Source: Citrobacter rodentium NBRC 105723 = DSM 16636 | GTDB taxonomy: Bacteria; Pseudomonadota; Gammaproteobacteria; Enterobacterales; Enterobacteriaceae | Direction: 5' to 3' | NCBI RefSeq assembly: GCF_021278985.1 | Contig: NZ_CP082833.1 | Coordinates: 1,860,001 to 1,924,000, forward strand | DNA length: 64,000 bases | In this document: piece by piece, positions 1 through 8,842 of the stretch | Numbering within the stretch: the stretch's first letter is position 1 | How the letters are laid out: every line of letters begins with the position of its first letter | Translations under genes and position numbers: made by a program | Notes under the pieces: generated by a model | The model's input: only the letters and a program-made list of their open reading frames with translations | Told to the model about the DNA's origin: nothing | Databases searched by the model: none

Positions 1-57
1 CCCGCAGTAGCGATACTGCATATTTTCGTAACGGTCAGGGGAGGCGTTCCAGGACAT
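1..57 (-). CDS. gpr: L-glyceraldehyde 3-phosphate reductase, N-terminal part (cut by window edge)
   Basis: Only the first 19 codons are inside the window, read leftwards from an ATG at 57-55 with an AGGAGA-type ribosome site just upstream. The peptide starts MSWNASPDRYENMQYRYCG, which matches the start of E. coli YghZ/Gpr (NPERYGQMQYRYCG). That family is an NADPH-dependent aldo-keto reductase acting on L-glyceraldehyde 3-phosphate and methylglyoxal. The E. coli gene also neighbours the hyb operon, which supports the call. Nothing can be said about the intactness of the rest. Confidence 0.8.
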   Translation of the reverse strand, partial: MSWNASPDRYENMQYRYCG

Positions 58-227
58 GTTGTCTCCTTTCTTGTGAAGAATTTCGAAACAGCGTTTTTAT
101 TTTGTGCCTGGCACACCACAATACCCGGATAAATATGGGAAGCAAGAAAGATTATATTTTCGCCTGTTTCTGCCGATAACGAACTAAGGCTCGCTTCTGG
201 CGATCACTCACAAGGTAAGGAACACTT

Positions 228-1150
228 ATGAAAATACTGCGTAATTTCACCATCCGGGTCGTCATGCTGACAATCCTTGGTGTTTTCTGTTTAATGTGGT
301 TGGGCGTCGGGCTGTACAGTACCTGGTCTCTTTCCCGCGTCGCAGAGGGTAATGAGGTCGATCGCCATCTTGTCCGCCAGATGACGGTGCTCAGCCAGGG
401 CAACGATCAATACTTTCGTTTTGTTACCCGCCTCAGCCGCGCTGGAGGAAACTGCCGCCAGCATGGAGCAGCTTACCGCAACGGTGAAGCTGAATGCGGA
501 CAATGCCCGCCAGGCCAGCCAGCTTACGGATACCGCCTCACGTACCGCCAGTAAGGGCGGCTCGCTGGTATCGGAGGTGGTGGAAACCATGAACGGCATC
601 TCCGCCAGTTCGAAACAGATTGCTGAAATCACTACCGTGATTAACAGCATCGCCTTCCAGACTAATATCCTGGCGCTGAATGCGGCGGTGGAAGCCGCCC
701 GCGCGGGCGAACAGGGGCGTGGTTTCGCCGTCGTGGCTGGCGAAGTGCGCAACCTTGCCAGCCGCAGCGCCAATGCCGCGAAAGAGATAGAGACGCTGAT
801 TGCCGAATCTGTTCGCCGTGTCGAACAAGGTGCGGAACTGGTGAAAGATACCGGCGCGACCATGGACGCAAGTGGACACCATTATGAAACAGATTGCCTG
901 CGCCTCTGAGGAGCAGAGCAAAGGCATTTCGCAGGTTAGCGTGGCGATTAGCCAAATGGATGGCGTCACGCAGCAAAACGCCTCGCTGGTTGAGCAGGTG
1001 TCCGCAGCCGCCGCTGCGCTGGAACGGCAAACGGAAGATTTGCAGCGTTCGGTGCAACAGTTCCGACTGTCGCAAAGCGACGCCCCGGCTGTCGCCTCGC
1101 CTGAGACGCGGCGTGCAGATGCTTCAGGCGGTGAATGGGTGTCGTTATAA
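228..1150 (+). pseudogene. Methyl-accepting chemotaxis protein, degraded
   Basis: The first ~65 codons (from 228) give a Tsr/Tar-like start: short cytoplasmic tail, one membrane helix (about residues 10-32) and the beginning of a periplasmic helix. At about 420-445 the sequence jumps to the cytoplasmic signalling domain in another frame (ALEETAASMEQL). The highly conserved hairpin tip (FQTNILALNAAVEAARAGE) follows. At about 868-880 a second small deletion shifts frame again, and the C-terminal part (MKQIACASEEQSKGIS to the stop at 1150) continues. The ligand-binding domain, second membrane helix and HAMP domain are therefore missing and three frames are needed. A working receptor would be about 540 residues; this cannot be one. 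I see no terminal NWETF-type receptor tail. Confidence 0.85.
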
Positions 1151-1428
1151 GCCGTTATCTTCCGTTCGGCAGGCCATATCGCTACTGCTGCCTTATACCG
1201 CGATATGGCAAACTGGCAAACTTTCGATACGAAGATTGATCCAGAAGGGGTATTCAGGCGATTTAATTAATTACACTACTGGCTACTCCCTTCGTTTTAG
1301 TCATCCGTCGCAGTATCATAGGCTACATAACCATAATAAAAGTGTGGTAAATGGCGCATCGATCGCAGATACGTTTGCGCGAACGATGCAAAATAAAAGC
1401 CAGGTCTTCGCAACGGAATAACTATAAA
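1151..1428 (+). promoter_or_regulatory. Leader region of the hyb operon
   Basis: This 278-base stretch separates the chemoreceptor relic from hybO and must hold the hyb promoter. A perfect 10-bp inverted repeat (gccatatcgc at 1173-1182, gcgatatggc at 1200-1209) could end upstream transcription or bind a regulator; it is not followed by a T tract. One TTGAT half-site lies near 1236. I cannot place -35/-10 elements with confidence. Confidence 0.35.
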
Positions 1429-2547
1429 ATGACTGGAGATAATACTCTCATTAATTCTCACGGCGTAAACCGTCGTGATTTCATGAAGCTTTGTGCAGCA
1501 CTAGCCGCTACCATGGGGCTCAGTAGCAAAGCCGCCGCAGAAATGGCCGAGTCAGTATCCCGTCCGCAGCGCCCGCCGGTTGTCTGGATTGGCGCTCAGG
1601 AGTGTACGGGCTGTACTGAATCTCTCCTTCGTGCGACCCATCCCACGGTAGAAAATCTGGTTCTGGAGACGATCTCTCTGGAATATCATGAAGTGCTTTC
1701 CGCCGCTTTTGGTCACCAGGTAGAAGAGAACAAACACAACGCGCTTGAGAAGTATAAAGGGCAGTATGTGTTAGTTGTCGACGGTTCCATCCCGCTAAAA
1801 GATAACGGTATTTATTGTATGGTCGCCGGCGAGCCGATTGTGGATCACATCCGCAAAGCGGCGGAAGGCGCGGCGGCGATTATCGCTATCGGCTCCTGCT
1901 CCGCCTGGGGCGGCGTGGCCGCCGCTGGCGTGAACCCGACCGGCGCGGTTGGCCTGCAGGAAGTCCTGCCGGGCAAAACCGTCATCAACATCCCAGGCTG
2001 TCCGCCAAACCCGCATAACTTCCTCGCGACGGTCGCGCACATTATCACCTATGGCAAGCCGCCGAAGCTGGACGCGAAAAATCGTCCGACCTTCGCCTAT
2101 GGCCGCCTGATTCACGAACACTGCGAACGCCGCCCGCACTTTGACGCCGGTCGTTTTGCCAAAGAGTTCGGCGATGAAGGGCACCGCGAAGGCTGGTGCT
2201 TATACCATCTGGGCTGTAAAGGACCGGAAACCTGGGGCAACTGCTCCACGCTGCAATTCTGCGATGTCGGCGGCGTATGGCCGGTGGCGATCGGCCACCC
2301 TTGCTACGGCTGTAACGAAGAAGGGGTGGGGTTCCATAAGGGCATTCACCAGCTTGCTCACGTGGAAAACCAGACGCCGCGATCTGAGAAGCCTGACGTG
2401 AAGATGAAAGAGGGCGGCAACGTCTCTGCCGGGGCCATCGGGCTGCTCGGCGGGGTCGTCGGTCTTGTCGCAGGCGTCAGCGTGATGGCGGTGCGTGAAC
2501 TGGGGCGTCAGCAAAAGAAAGATAACGCTGACTCACGGGGAGAATAA
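1429..2547 (+). CDS. hybO: Hydrogenase-2 small subunit
   Basis: This is the iron-sulfur electron-transfer subunit of the periplasm-facing, membrane-bound [NiFe] hydrogenase 2, which oxidises hydrogen during anaerobic growth. The 372-residue product matches E. coli HybO along its whole length. I chose the ATG at 1429 (MTGDNTL) because it is the family start; an upstream in-frame ATG at 1351 adds non-homologous residues. A twin-arginine signal with RRDFMK at residues 15-20 directs the folded, cofactor-loaded protein to the Tat system. Conserved cysteines of the proximal cluster appear in ECTGCTES and later CxxC motifs. A C-terminal hydrophobic helix (GAIGLLGGVVGLVAGV) anchors it. The next gene starts 2 bases after its stop. 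Confidence 0.97.
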   Translation: MTGDNTLINSHGVNRRDFMKLCAALAATMGLSSKAAAEMAESVSRPQRPPVVWIGAQECTGCTESLLRATHPTVENLVLETISLEYHEVLSAAFGHQVEENKHNALEKYKGQYVLVVDGSIPLKDNGIYCMVAGEPIVDHIRKAAEGAAAIIAIGSCSAWGGVAAAGVNPTGAVGLQEVLPGKTVINIPGCPPNPHNFLATVAHIITYGKPPKLDAKNRPTFAYGRLIHEHCERRPHFDAGRFAKEFGDEGHREGWCLYHLGCKGPETWGNCSTLQFCDVGGVWPVAIGHPCYGCNEEGVGFHKGIHQLAHVENQTPRSEKPDVKMKEGGNVSAGAIGLLGGVVGLVAGVSVMAVRELGRQQKKDNADSRGE

Positions 2548-2549
2548 CC

Positions 2550-3537
2550 GTGAACAGACGTAATTTTATTAAAGCAGCCTCCAGCGGGGCATTGCTGTTA
2601 GGCGGCGCGCCGTCTGTCAGCCATGCGGCTGCGGAAAACCGCCCGCCGATCCCCGGTTCGCTCGGTATGTTGTATGACTCGACGCTGTGCGTGGGCTGTC
2701 AGGCCTGCGTCACCAAGTGTCAGGACGTCAACTTCCCGGCGCGCAACCCGGAAGGTGAGCAGACCTGGTCGAACAACGACAAGCTGTCGCCATACACTAA
2801 CAACATCATCTAGGTGTGGCGCAGCGGCGACGGTGTGAATAAGGATCAGACAGAGAACGGCTACGCGTATATTAAGAAGCAGTGTATGCATTGCGTCGAT
2901 CCGAACTGCGTCTCCGTCTGCCCGGTCTCGGCGCTGAAAAAAGATCCGAAAACCGGCATCGTTCATTACAACAAAGACGTGTGCACTGGCTGTCGCTACT
3001 GCATGGTCGCCTGCCCGTACAACGTTCCGAAGTACGACTACAACAACCCGTTTGGCGCGCTGCACAAGTGTGAACTGTGCAACCAGAAGGGCGTTGAGCG
3101 TCTTGATAAGGGCGGTTTACCCGGCTGCGTGGAGGTTTGTCCGGCGGGCGCAGTGATTTTTGGCACTCGCGAGGAGCTGATGGCCGAGGCGAAAAAAACG
3201 CCTGGCGCTTAAGCCTGGCAGCCAATATCACTATCCGCGCCAGACGCTGAAAACGGGCGACACCTACGTACACACCGTGCCGAAGTATTACCCGCACCTG
3301 TATGGCGAAAAAGAGGGCGGTGGTACGCAAGTACTGGTGCTTACCGGAGTGCCTTACGAAAATCTGGATCTGCCGAAGCTGGATGACCTCTCTACCGGCG
3401 CGCGTTCCGAACATGTTCAACACACGCTTTATAAAGGCATGATATTACCCCTGGCTGCGCTGGCGGGCTTATCCGTGCTGGTTCGTCGTAATACGAAAAA
3501 CGACCATCACGACGGAGGAGACGATCATGAGTCATGA
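2550..3537 (+). pseudogene. hybA: hybA, hydrogenase-2 ferredoxin subunit, nonsense plus frameshift
   Basis: HybA carries four [4Fe-4S] clusters and passes electrons from HybO to HybB; E. coli HybA is 328 residues. The pieces here are highly similar to it: a Tat signal (RRNF at residues 3-6), ferredoxin motifs (CVGCQACVTKC, CMHCVDPNCVSVCP, CTGCRYCMVACP, CELCNQKG) and a C-terminal membrane anchor. A TAG at 2811-2813 replaces the expected CAG (Gln) codon after NNII, in frame with the rest. A run of seven A bases at 3192-3198 has one base too many (six are needed to read AKKRLALKPGS), shifting the last ~105 codons. Two independent lesions make loss of function very likely unless they are sequencing errors. 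The gene overlaps hybB by 11 bases. Confidence 0.93.
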
Positions 3538-4705
3538 TCCTAAACCGCTGGGCGGCAAAATTATCAGTAAACCGGTCATTATCTTCGGGCCGTTAATCGT
3601 TCTGTGTATGCTCCTGATAGTGAAGCGTCTGGTGTTCGGGCTGGGGTCTGTCTCCGATCTGAACGGCGGCTTTCCGTGGGGCGTATGGATCGCCTTCGAC
3701 CTGCTGATCGGCACCGGCTTTGCCTGCGGCGGCTGGGCGCTGGCGTGGGCGGTGTACGTCTTCAACCGCGGACAGTATCACCCATTGGTGCGTCCGGCGC
3801 TGCTGGCCAGCCTGTTCGGTTACTCGCTGGGCGGTTTGTCGATCACCATTGACGTAGGGCGTTACTGGAACCTGCCGTATTTCTACATTCCGGGCCACTT
3901 CAACGTGAACTCGGTGCTGTTCGAGACGGCGGTCTGTATGACCATCTACATCGGCGTGATGGCGCTGGAGTTCGCGCCAGCGGTGTTTGAACGTCTGGGC
4001 TGGAAAGTGTCGCTACAGCGCCTGAATAAAGTGATGTTTTTCATCATCGCTCTCGGCGCGCTGCTGCCGACCATGCACCAGTCCTCAATGGGATCGCTGA
4101 TGATCTCGGCGGGCTATAAGGTGCATCCGCTGTGGCAAAGCTATGAAATGCTGCCGCTGTTCTCAGTGCTCACCGCTTTTATCATGGGCTTTTCAATCGT
4201 CATCTTTGAAGGCTCTCTGGTGCAGGCGGGGCTGAAAGGCAAGGGGCCGGATGAGAAGCACCTGTTCATCAAACTGACGAATACCATCAGCATTATGCTG
4301 GCGATCTTTGTTGTGCTGCGCTTCGGCGAGCTGATCTGGCGCGACAAATTAGCGTATGCCTTTGCCGGCGACCTCTATTCCATCATGTTCTGGATTGAAG
4401 TCGTGCTGATGGTCTTCCCGCTGGCGGTGCTGCGCGTGGCGAAACTGCGTAACGACTCGCGGATGCTGTATCTGTCGGCGCTGAGCGCGCTGTTGGGCTG
4501 CGCGACCTGGCGTCTCTCCTATTCGCTGGTGGCATTCAATCCAGGCGGCGGCTACCACTACTTCCCGACCTGGGAAGAGCTGTTGATTTCTATTGGTTTT
4601 GTGGCTATTGAGATTTGCGCTTATATCGTTCTCATTCGTCTACTGCCGATACTTCCTCCTTTAAAACAAAACGATCACAATCGTCATGAGGCGAGCAAAG
4701 CATGA
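3527..4705 (+). CDS. hybB: Hydrogenase-2 integral membrane subunit (NrfD family)
   Basis: The 392-residue protein is the quinone-reactive membrane subunit of hydrogenase 2, taking electrons from HybA and reducing the menaquinone pool. It is strongly hydrophobic throughout, with about ten predicted helices typical of NrfD/PsrC-like proteins, and matches E. coli HybB in length and sequence. The start at 3527 lies inside the end of hybA and its stop overlaps hybC by 4 bases, so the operon is translationally coupled. The protein itself is intact, but with hybA broken its electron donor would be missing. Confidence 0.96.
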   Translation: MSHDPKPLGGKIISKPVIIFGPLIVLCMLLIVKRLVFGLGSVSDLNGGFPWGVWIAFDLLIGTGFACGGWALAWAVYVFNRGQYHPLVRPALLASLFGYSLGGLSITIDVGRYWNLPYFYIPGHFNVNSVLFETAVCMTIYIGVMALEFAPAVFERLGWKVSLQRLNKVMFFIIALGALLPTMHQSSMGSLMISAGYKVHPLWQSYEMLPLFSVLTAFIMGFSIVIFEGSLVQAGLKGKGPDEKHLFIKLTNTISIMLAIFVVLRFGELIWRDKLAYAFAGDLYSIMFWIEVVLMVFPLAVLRVAKLRNDSRMLYLSALSALLGCATWRLSYSLVAFNPGGGYHYFPTWEELLISIGFVAIEICAYIVLIRLLPILPPLKQNDHNRHEASKA

Positions 4706-6405
4706 GCCAGAGAATTACTATTGATCCGGTCACCCGTATTGAGGGGCATTTACGCATCGATTGCGAAATCGAAAATGGCGTTGTATCGAAAGCATGGGCG
4801 TCCGGCACCATGTGGCGCGGGATGGAAGAGATTGTCAAAAACCGCGATCCGCGCGATGCCTGGATGATTGTGCAGCGTATCTGCGGCGTCTGCACCACCA
4901 CGCACGCCATCTCCTCCGTTCGTGCGGCGGAGAGTGCGCTGAACATCGACGTGCCGGTTAACGCGCAGTACATCCGTAATATCATTCTGGCGGCGCACAC
5001 CACGCATGACCATATCGTTCACTTTTATCAGCTTTCCGCGCTGGACTGGGTGGATATCACCTCTGCGCTGAATGCCGACCCGGCAAAAGCGGAAGCGCTG
5101 CTGAAAGGCGTTTCCAGCTGGCATCTGAACAGCGCCGAAGAGTTCACGAAGGTACAGAACAAGATTAAAGATCTGGTCGCCAGCGGCCAGCTGGGCATTT
5201 TCGCCAACGGCTACTGGGGACACCCGGCGATGAAACTGCCGCCGGAAGTCAACCTGATCGCCGTCGCGCACTACCTGCAGGCGCTGGAGTGCCAGCGCGA
5301 CGCCAACCGCGTAGTGGCGCTGCTGGGCGGTAAAACGCCACACATTCAGAACCTGGCGGTGGGCGGGGTGGCAAACCCGATTAACCTCGACGGTCTGGGC
5401 GTACTGAACCTTGAACGCCTGATGTACATCAAGTCCTTCATCGACAAGCTGAGCGACTTTGTTGAGCATGTTTACAAGGTTGATACTGCGGTTATCGCCG
5501 CCTTCTATCCGGAGTGGCTGGAGCGCGGTAAAGGCGCGGTGAACTACCTGAGCGCGCCGGAATTCCCGACCGACGGTAAGAACGGCAGCTTCCTGTTCCC
5601 GGGCGGCTATATCGAAAACGCCGATCTGGCGACCTACCGGCCAATCAGCTCTCACTCCGATGAGTATCTGATTAAGGGTATTCAGGAGAGCGCGAAGCAC
5701 GCCTGGTATAAAGACGAAGCGCCGCAGGCGCCGTGGGAAGGAACCACCATTCCGGAATACAACGGCTGGGCGGATGACGGTAAATATTCGTGGGTGAAAT
5801 CGCCGACCTTCTACGGTAAAACCGTCGAAGTGGGGCCGCTGGCGAATATGCTGGTCAAGCTGGCGGCGGGGCGTGAGTCTACGCAGGCGAAGCTGAATGA
5901 AATCGTCGCCATCTACCAGAAGCTGACCGGCAAAACGCTGGAAGTGGCACAACTGCACTCCACTCTGGGACGCATCATTGGCCGTACCGTTCATTGCTGC
6001 GAGCTGCAGGGGATTCTGCAGAACCAGTACAGCGCGCTGATCGCCAATATCGGCAAGGGCGACCACACCACCTTCGTCAAGCCGAACATTCCGGCCACCG
6101 GCGAGTTTAAAGGCGTCGGCTTCCTTGAAGCGCCGCGCGGTATGCTCTCTCACTGGATGGTGATCAGAGACGGCATTATCAGCAACTACCAGGCGGTTGT
6201 GCCGTCAACCTGGAACTCCGGTCCGCGCAACTTTAACGATGACGTTGGTCCGTATGAACAGTCGCTGGTGGGAACGCCGATCGCCGATCCGGAAAAACCG
6301 CTGGAAGTGGTGCGCACCATTCACTCTTTCGACCCTTGTATGGCGTGCGCGGTGCACGTTGTCGACGCTGACGGGAACGAAGTTGTCTCTGTGAAGGTTC
6401 TGTAA
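4702..6405 (+). CDS. hybC: Hydrogenase-2 large subunit, NiFe catalytic
   Basis: This 567-residue protein holds the Ni-Fe(CN)2CO site where hydrogen is split. The four nickel-ligating cysteines are all present: C61 and C64 in RICGVC and C546 and C549 in DPCMAC. The C-terminal extension after H552 (15 residues starting VVDADG) is the peptide that HybD removes once nickel is inserted. The reading frame is intact and nearly identical to E. coli HybC. It lacks its own signal and is exported with HybO through Tat. The start overlaps the end of hybB; the stop overlaps the ATG of hybD (TAATG). Confidence 0.98.
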   Translation: MSQRITIDPVTRIEGHLRIDCEIENGVVSKAWASGTMWRGMEEIVKNRDPRDAWMIVQRICGVCTTTHAISSVRAAESALNIDVPVNAQYIRNIILAAHTTHDHIVHFYQLSALDWVDITSALNADPAKAEALLKGVSSWHLNSAEEFTKVQNKIKDLVASGQLGIFANGYWGHPAMKLPPEVNLIAVAHYLQALECQRDANRVVALLGGKTPHIQNLAVGGVANPINLDGLGVLNLERLMYIKSFIDKLSDFVEHVYKVDTAVIAAFYPEWLERGKGAVNYLSAPEFPTDGKNGSFLFPGGYIENADLATYRPISSHSDEYLIKGIQESAKHAWYKDEAPQAPWEGTTIPEYNGWADDGKYSWVKSPTFYGKTVEVGPLANMLVKLAAGRESTQAKLNEIVAIYQKLTGKTLEVAQLHSTLGRIIGRTVHCCELQGILQNQYSALIANIGKGDHTTFVKPNIPATGEFKGVGFLEAPRGMLSHWMVIRDGIISNYQAVVPSTWNSGPRNFNDDVGPYEQSLVGTPIADPEKPLEVVRTIHSFDPCMACAVHVVDADGNEVVSVKVL

Positions 6406-6899
6406 TGCGGATTTTAGTCTTAGGGGTCGGCAATATTTTGCTGACCGATGAAGCCATCGGAGTACGGATCGTTGAGGCGTTAGAGCAGCGTTATGTACTG
6501 CCGGATTTCGTTGAGATCCTCGATGGCGGCACGGCGGGAATGGAGCTGCTTGGCGACATGGCGAACCGGGATCACCTGATCATCGCGGACGCCATTGTCT
6601 CGAGGAAAAACGCGCCGGGCACCCTTATGGTCCTGCGGGATGAGGAAGTGCCTGCGCTGTTTACCAATAAAATTTCCCCGCACCAGCTGGGCCTGGCCGA
6701 CGTTTTGTCGGCCCTGCGCTTCACCGGCGAGTTTCCGAAAAAGCTGACGCTGGTGGGCGTTATCCCGCAGTCGCTGGAGCCGCATATCGGCCTGACGCCG
6801 ACGGTGGAAGCGATGATTGAACCTGCGCTTGCGCAGGTTCTGGCCGCGCTGCGCGAATCAGGTGTGGATGCTGTCCCCCGGGAGGCTGCCCATGTCTGA
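6405..6899 (+). CDS. hybD: Hydrogenase-2 maturation endopeptidase
   Basis: HybD is the specific protease that trims the C-terminus of the HybC precursor after nickel loading. The 164-residue product shows the family pattern: an N-terminal GVGNILLTDEAIGVR loop with the nickel-sensing Glu, the central DGGTAGMEL segment and a later histidine in KISPHQLGL. It matches E. coli HybD in size. Its ATG overlaps the hybC stop and its end overlaps the start of hybE by 8 bases, so it is part of the same transcript. Confidence 0.96.
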   Translation: MRILVLGVGNILLTDEAIGVRIVEALEQRYVLPDFVEILDGGTAGMELLGDMANRDHLIIADAIVSRKNAPGTLMVLRDEEVPALFTNKISPHQLGLADVLSALRFTGEFPKKLTLVGVIPQSLEPHIGLTPTVEAMIEPALAQVLAALRESGVDAVPREAAHV

Positions 6900-7380
6900 G
6901 GAAATTTCCGGCTTCCGGACGGCCCCGAGGACGCAGGTTCAGGCCGCTTTTGAGGCAATAGCCCGGCGTTCCATGCACGATCTCTCATTCCTCCATCCCG
7001 ATATGCCGGTGTATGTCTCTGACTTTACGCTGTTTGAAGGGCAATGGACGGGATGCGTGGTCACGCCGTGGATGCTGAGCGCTTTGATTTTCCCCGGGCC
7101 GGATCAGCTCTGGCCGCTGCGCAAAGTCAGTGAGAAAATCGGCCTGCGTCTGCCGTATGGCACGATGACCTTTACGGTGGGCGAACTGGAGGGGGTATCG
7201 CAATACCTTTCCTGTTCGCTGATGTCGCCGCTCAATCACAGCCTGTCGGCGGAAGAGGGGATGCGCCTGGCGGACGACTGTGCGCGGATGCTGCTGTCGC
7301 TGCCGGTCAGCAATCCTGACGCGCCGCAGACCAGCCGCCGGGCGCTGCTGTTTGGCCGTCGGAGCGGTGAGCATGCATGA
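6892..7380 (+). CDS. hybE: Hydrogenase-2 small-subunit chaperone
   Basis: HybE (162 residues) is a Tat-proofreading chaperone that binds the signal peptide of HybO and keeps it from export until the cofactors are in place. The start at 6892 (MSEEISGF) was chosen by agreement with E. coli HybE (MTEEIAGF) and because it overlaps the hybD end. Conserved segments include RRSMHDLSFLHP and GPDQLWPLRKVSEKIG. The end overlaps hybF by 8 bases. Confidence 0.95.
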   Translation: MSEEISGFRTAPRTQVQAAFEAIARRSMHDLSFLHPDMPVYVSDFTLFEGQWTGCVVTPWMLSALIFPGPDQLWPLRKVSEKIGLRLPYGTMTFTVGELEGVSQYLSCSLMSPLNHSLSAEEGMRLADDCARMLLSLPVSNPDAPQTSRRALLFGRRSGEHA

Positions 7381-7714
7381 GCTGTCGCTGTGCCAGAGCG
7401 CGGTTGAAATTATTCAGCAGCAGGCTGAGCAGCACGCGGTAACGCGGGTGACCGGCGTCTGGCTGGAAATCGGCGCGCTTTCCTGCGTTGAGGAGAGCGC
7501 CGTCCGCTTTAGTTTTGATATCGTTTGCCAGGGAACGGTGGCGCAGGGCTGCGCGCTGCATATCGACTACAAACCCGCGCAGGCGTGGTGCTGGGACTGT
7601 AGTCAGGCGGTTGAAATTTTCCGCCACGACGCGTCGTGTCCACATTGTCATGGCGATCGTCTGCGCGTCGATACCGGCGATTCGCTGACCGTAAAAAGTA
7701 TTGAAGTTGAATAA
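7373..7714 (+). CDS. hybF: Hydrogenase nickel incorporation protein, HypA paralogue
   Basis: HybF (113 residues) delivers nickel to the large subunits of hydrogenases 1 and 2 together with HypB. The N-terminal MHELSLC contains the nickel-binding His2. A zinc-ribbon with two Cys pairs (CWDC at about residue 73, CPHC at about 89) is intact. I took the ATG at 7373 because MHEL must be the true N-terminus: the histidine next to the initiator Met is the nickel ligand. An upstream in-frame start would bury it. It lies between hybE and hybG in the usual order. Confidence 0.95.
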   Translation: MHELSLCQSAVEIIQQQAEQHAVTRVTGVWLEIGALSCVEESAVRFSFDIVCQGTVAQGCALHIDYKPAQAWCWDCSQAVEIFRHDASCPHCHGDRLRVDTGDSLTVKSIEVE

Positions 7715-7732
7715 ACCGTTGGGTGGTTAATT

Positions 7733-7981
7733 ATGTGTATTGGCGTTCCTGGGCAGGTTCTGGCGGTAGGTGAAGATATTCACCAACTGGCGCAGGTGGA
7801 AGTATGCGGCATCAGGCGCGAGGTGAATATCGCCCTGATCTGCGAGGGCGATCCTGCGGACCTGGTCGGACAGTGGGTGCTGGTGCACGTGGGCTTCGCG
7901 ATGAGCATTATTGATGAAGATGAAGCCAGAGCCACGCTGGACGCGCTGCGCCGTATGGAGTATGACGTCACCAGCGCGTGA
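7733..7981 (+). CDS. hybG: Hydrogenase maturation chaperone, HypC family
   Basis: HybG (82 residues) is the HypC-type chaperone that carries the Fe(CN)2CO group with HypD and holds the HybC precursor during assembly. The essential N-terminal MCIGVPGQV is present with Cys2, which ligates the iron. It closes the hyb operon, 18 bases after hybF. REP-type repeats follow it. Confidence 0.95.
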   Translation: MCIGVPGQVLAVGEDIHQLAQVEVCGIRREVNIALICEGDPADLVGQWVLVHVGFAMSIIDEDEARATLDALRRMEYDVTSA

Positions 7982-7997
7982 CGCGTACCGCTGGATG

Positions 7998-8085
7998 CAA
8001 TGCCTGATGGCGCGTCGCTTATCAGGCATACGAGCGCATAACCGCAGGCCGGATACGGCGCGTGATGCGCCGCCATCCGGCAATA
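7998..8085. repeat. REP/BIME element after hybG
   Basis: Two facing palindromic units are visible: gcctgatggcg..cgcttatcaggc, then gccggatacggcg..gccatccggc, the standard enterobacterial REP pattern. The element lies between the convergent ends of hybG and the yghU remnant, a typical place, where it may stabilise transcripts or bind gyrase/IHF. Confidence 0.8.
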
Positions 8086-8088
8086 CGT

Positions 8089-8650
8089 TTATCCCTGTCG
8101 CTTATCTTCCGTATTGTTTTCAAAATCGCTGGCGTCATGGCGCTCATGCAACTGTTCGTTCAGCGGACCATTGGTGCGGTTGACAATCCGTCCGCGCTTA
8201 ACCGCCGGACGTTCGGCAATTTCCTTCGCCCAGCGCTGCACGTTTTTGTAGCTGCCTGCATCCAGGAACTCGGCTGCGTCATACACATTGCCCAGCACCA
8301 CCAAACACGCGCACTGGCGGGTTTTGCGAATGATCGCGCAGCGCCGGGATCTTCGAGTTCGGGTTAACCTCAACAAAGCCGCTGGAGAACTGATCGCCTT
8401 CGCCGATGCGGATCAGCCAGGCGTCATACTCTGCGCCGGTGACGCCCAGCGCGAGCAGTTCTTCCAGCATGATCGTCACCTTCTGACCGTTCGGCGTGCC
8501 GAGCGAATAAAGCTGAAGCGGATGTTTGCCGACGGGCAGCGTTTTGTCGTGCGTCGGACCCGAGATAGGGCGGTTGATGTTGGCGAACGCGCCGCCGCCT
8601 GATTTATCCCACGTCCAGACTTTTGCGGGCTGATAAGCGTTATCTGACAT
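8089..8650 (-). pseudogene. yghU: yghU, glutathione S-transferase-like, internal deletion
   Basis: E. coli YghU is a 288-residue glutathione transferase-family protein with disulfide reductase activity. Here the first ~113 residues are intact from the ATG at 8650 (MSDNAYQPAKVWTWDKSG to PPVRVF). The sequence then jumps at about 8305 to the last ~75 residues (VYDAAEFLDAG to EDKRQG, stop at 8089) in another frame. About 95 codons are missing, including most of the helical C-terminal domain, so the two parts cannot be read as one protein. It is convergent with hybG and divergent from gss. Confidence 0.9.
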
Positions 8651-8842
8651 GTTGACCTGCCTTCTGATGAGTTGTGTTGAAGCAGTGTAGCAGTTCGCCA
8701 TTTGGACATTTAGCCGATTGGCACATTTATCCGCGGCTATTTTTTGTCGCCAGGCGTCTGCCCGCTGCGTTGAGGTGTATGATGATACATGTTGTTGAGC
8801 AGGCAAATGCTGCTCAGGCTGTACAGCTTTGAGGTAAGGTGC

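Noticed and set aside
2811..2813. Selenocysteine or programmed read-through in hybA
   Set aside because: The codon is TAG, the family has Gln there, and a second unrelated frameshift follows.
4750..6153. Long minus-strand open frame opposite hybC (467 codons)
   Set aside because: It mirrors codon usage of the highly conserved hybC; no family resemblance or ribosome site.
8288..8602. Plus-strand frame opposite yghU
   Set aside because: Shadow frame of the yghU relic; the yghU peptide matches the known family on the minus strand.
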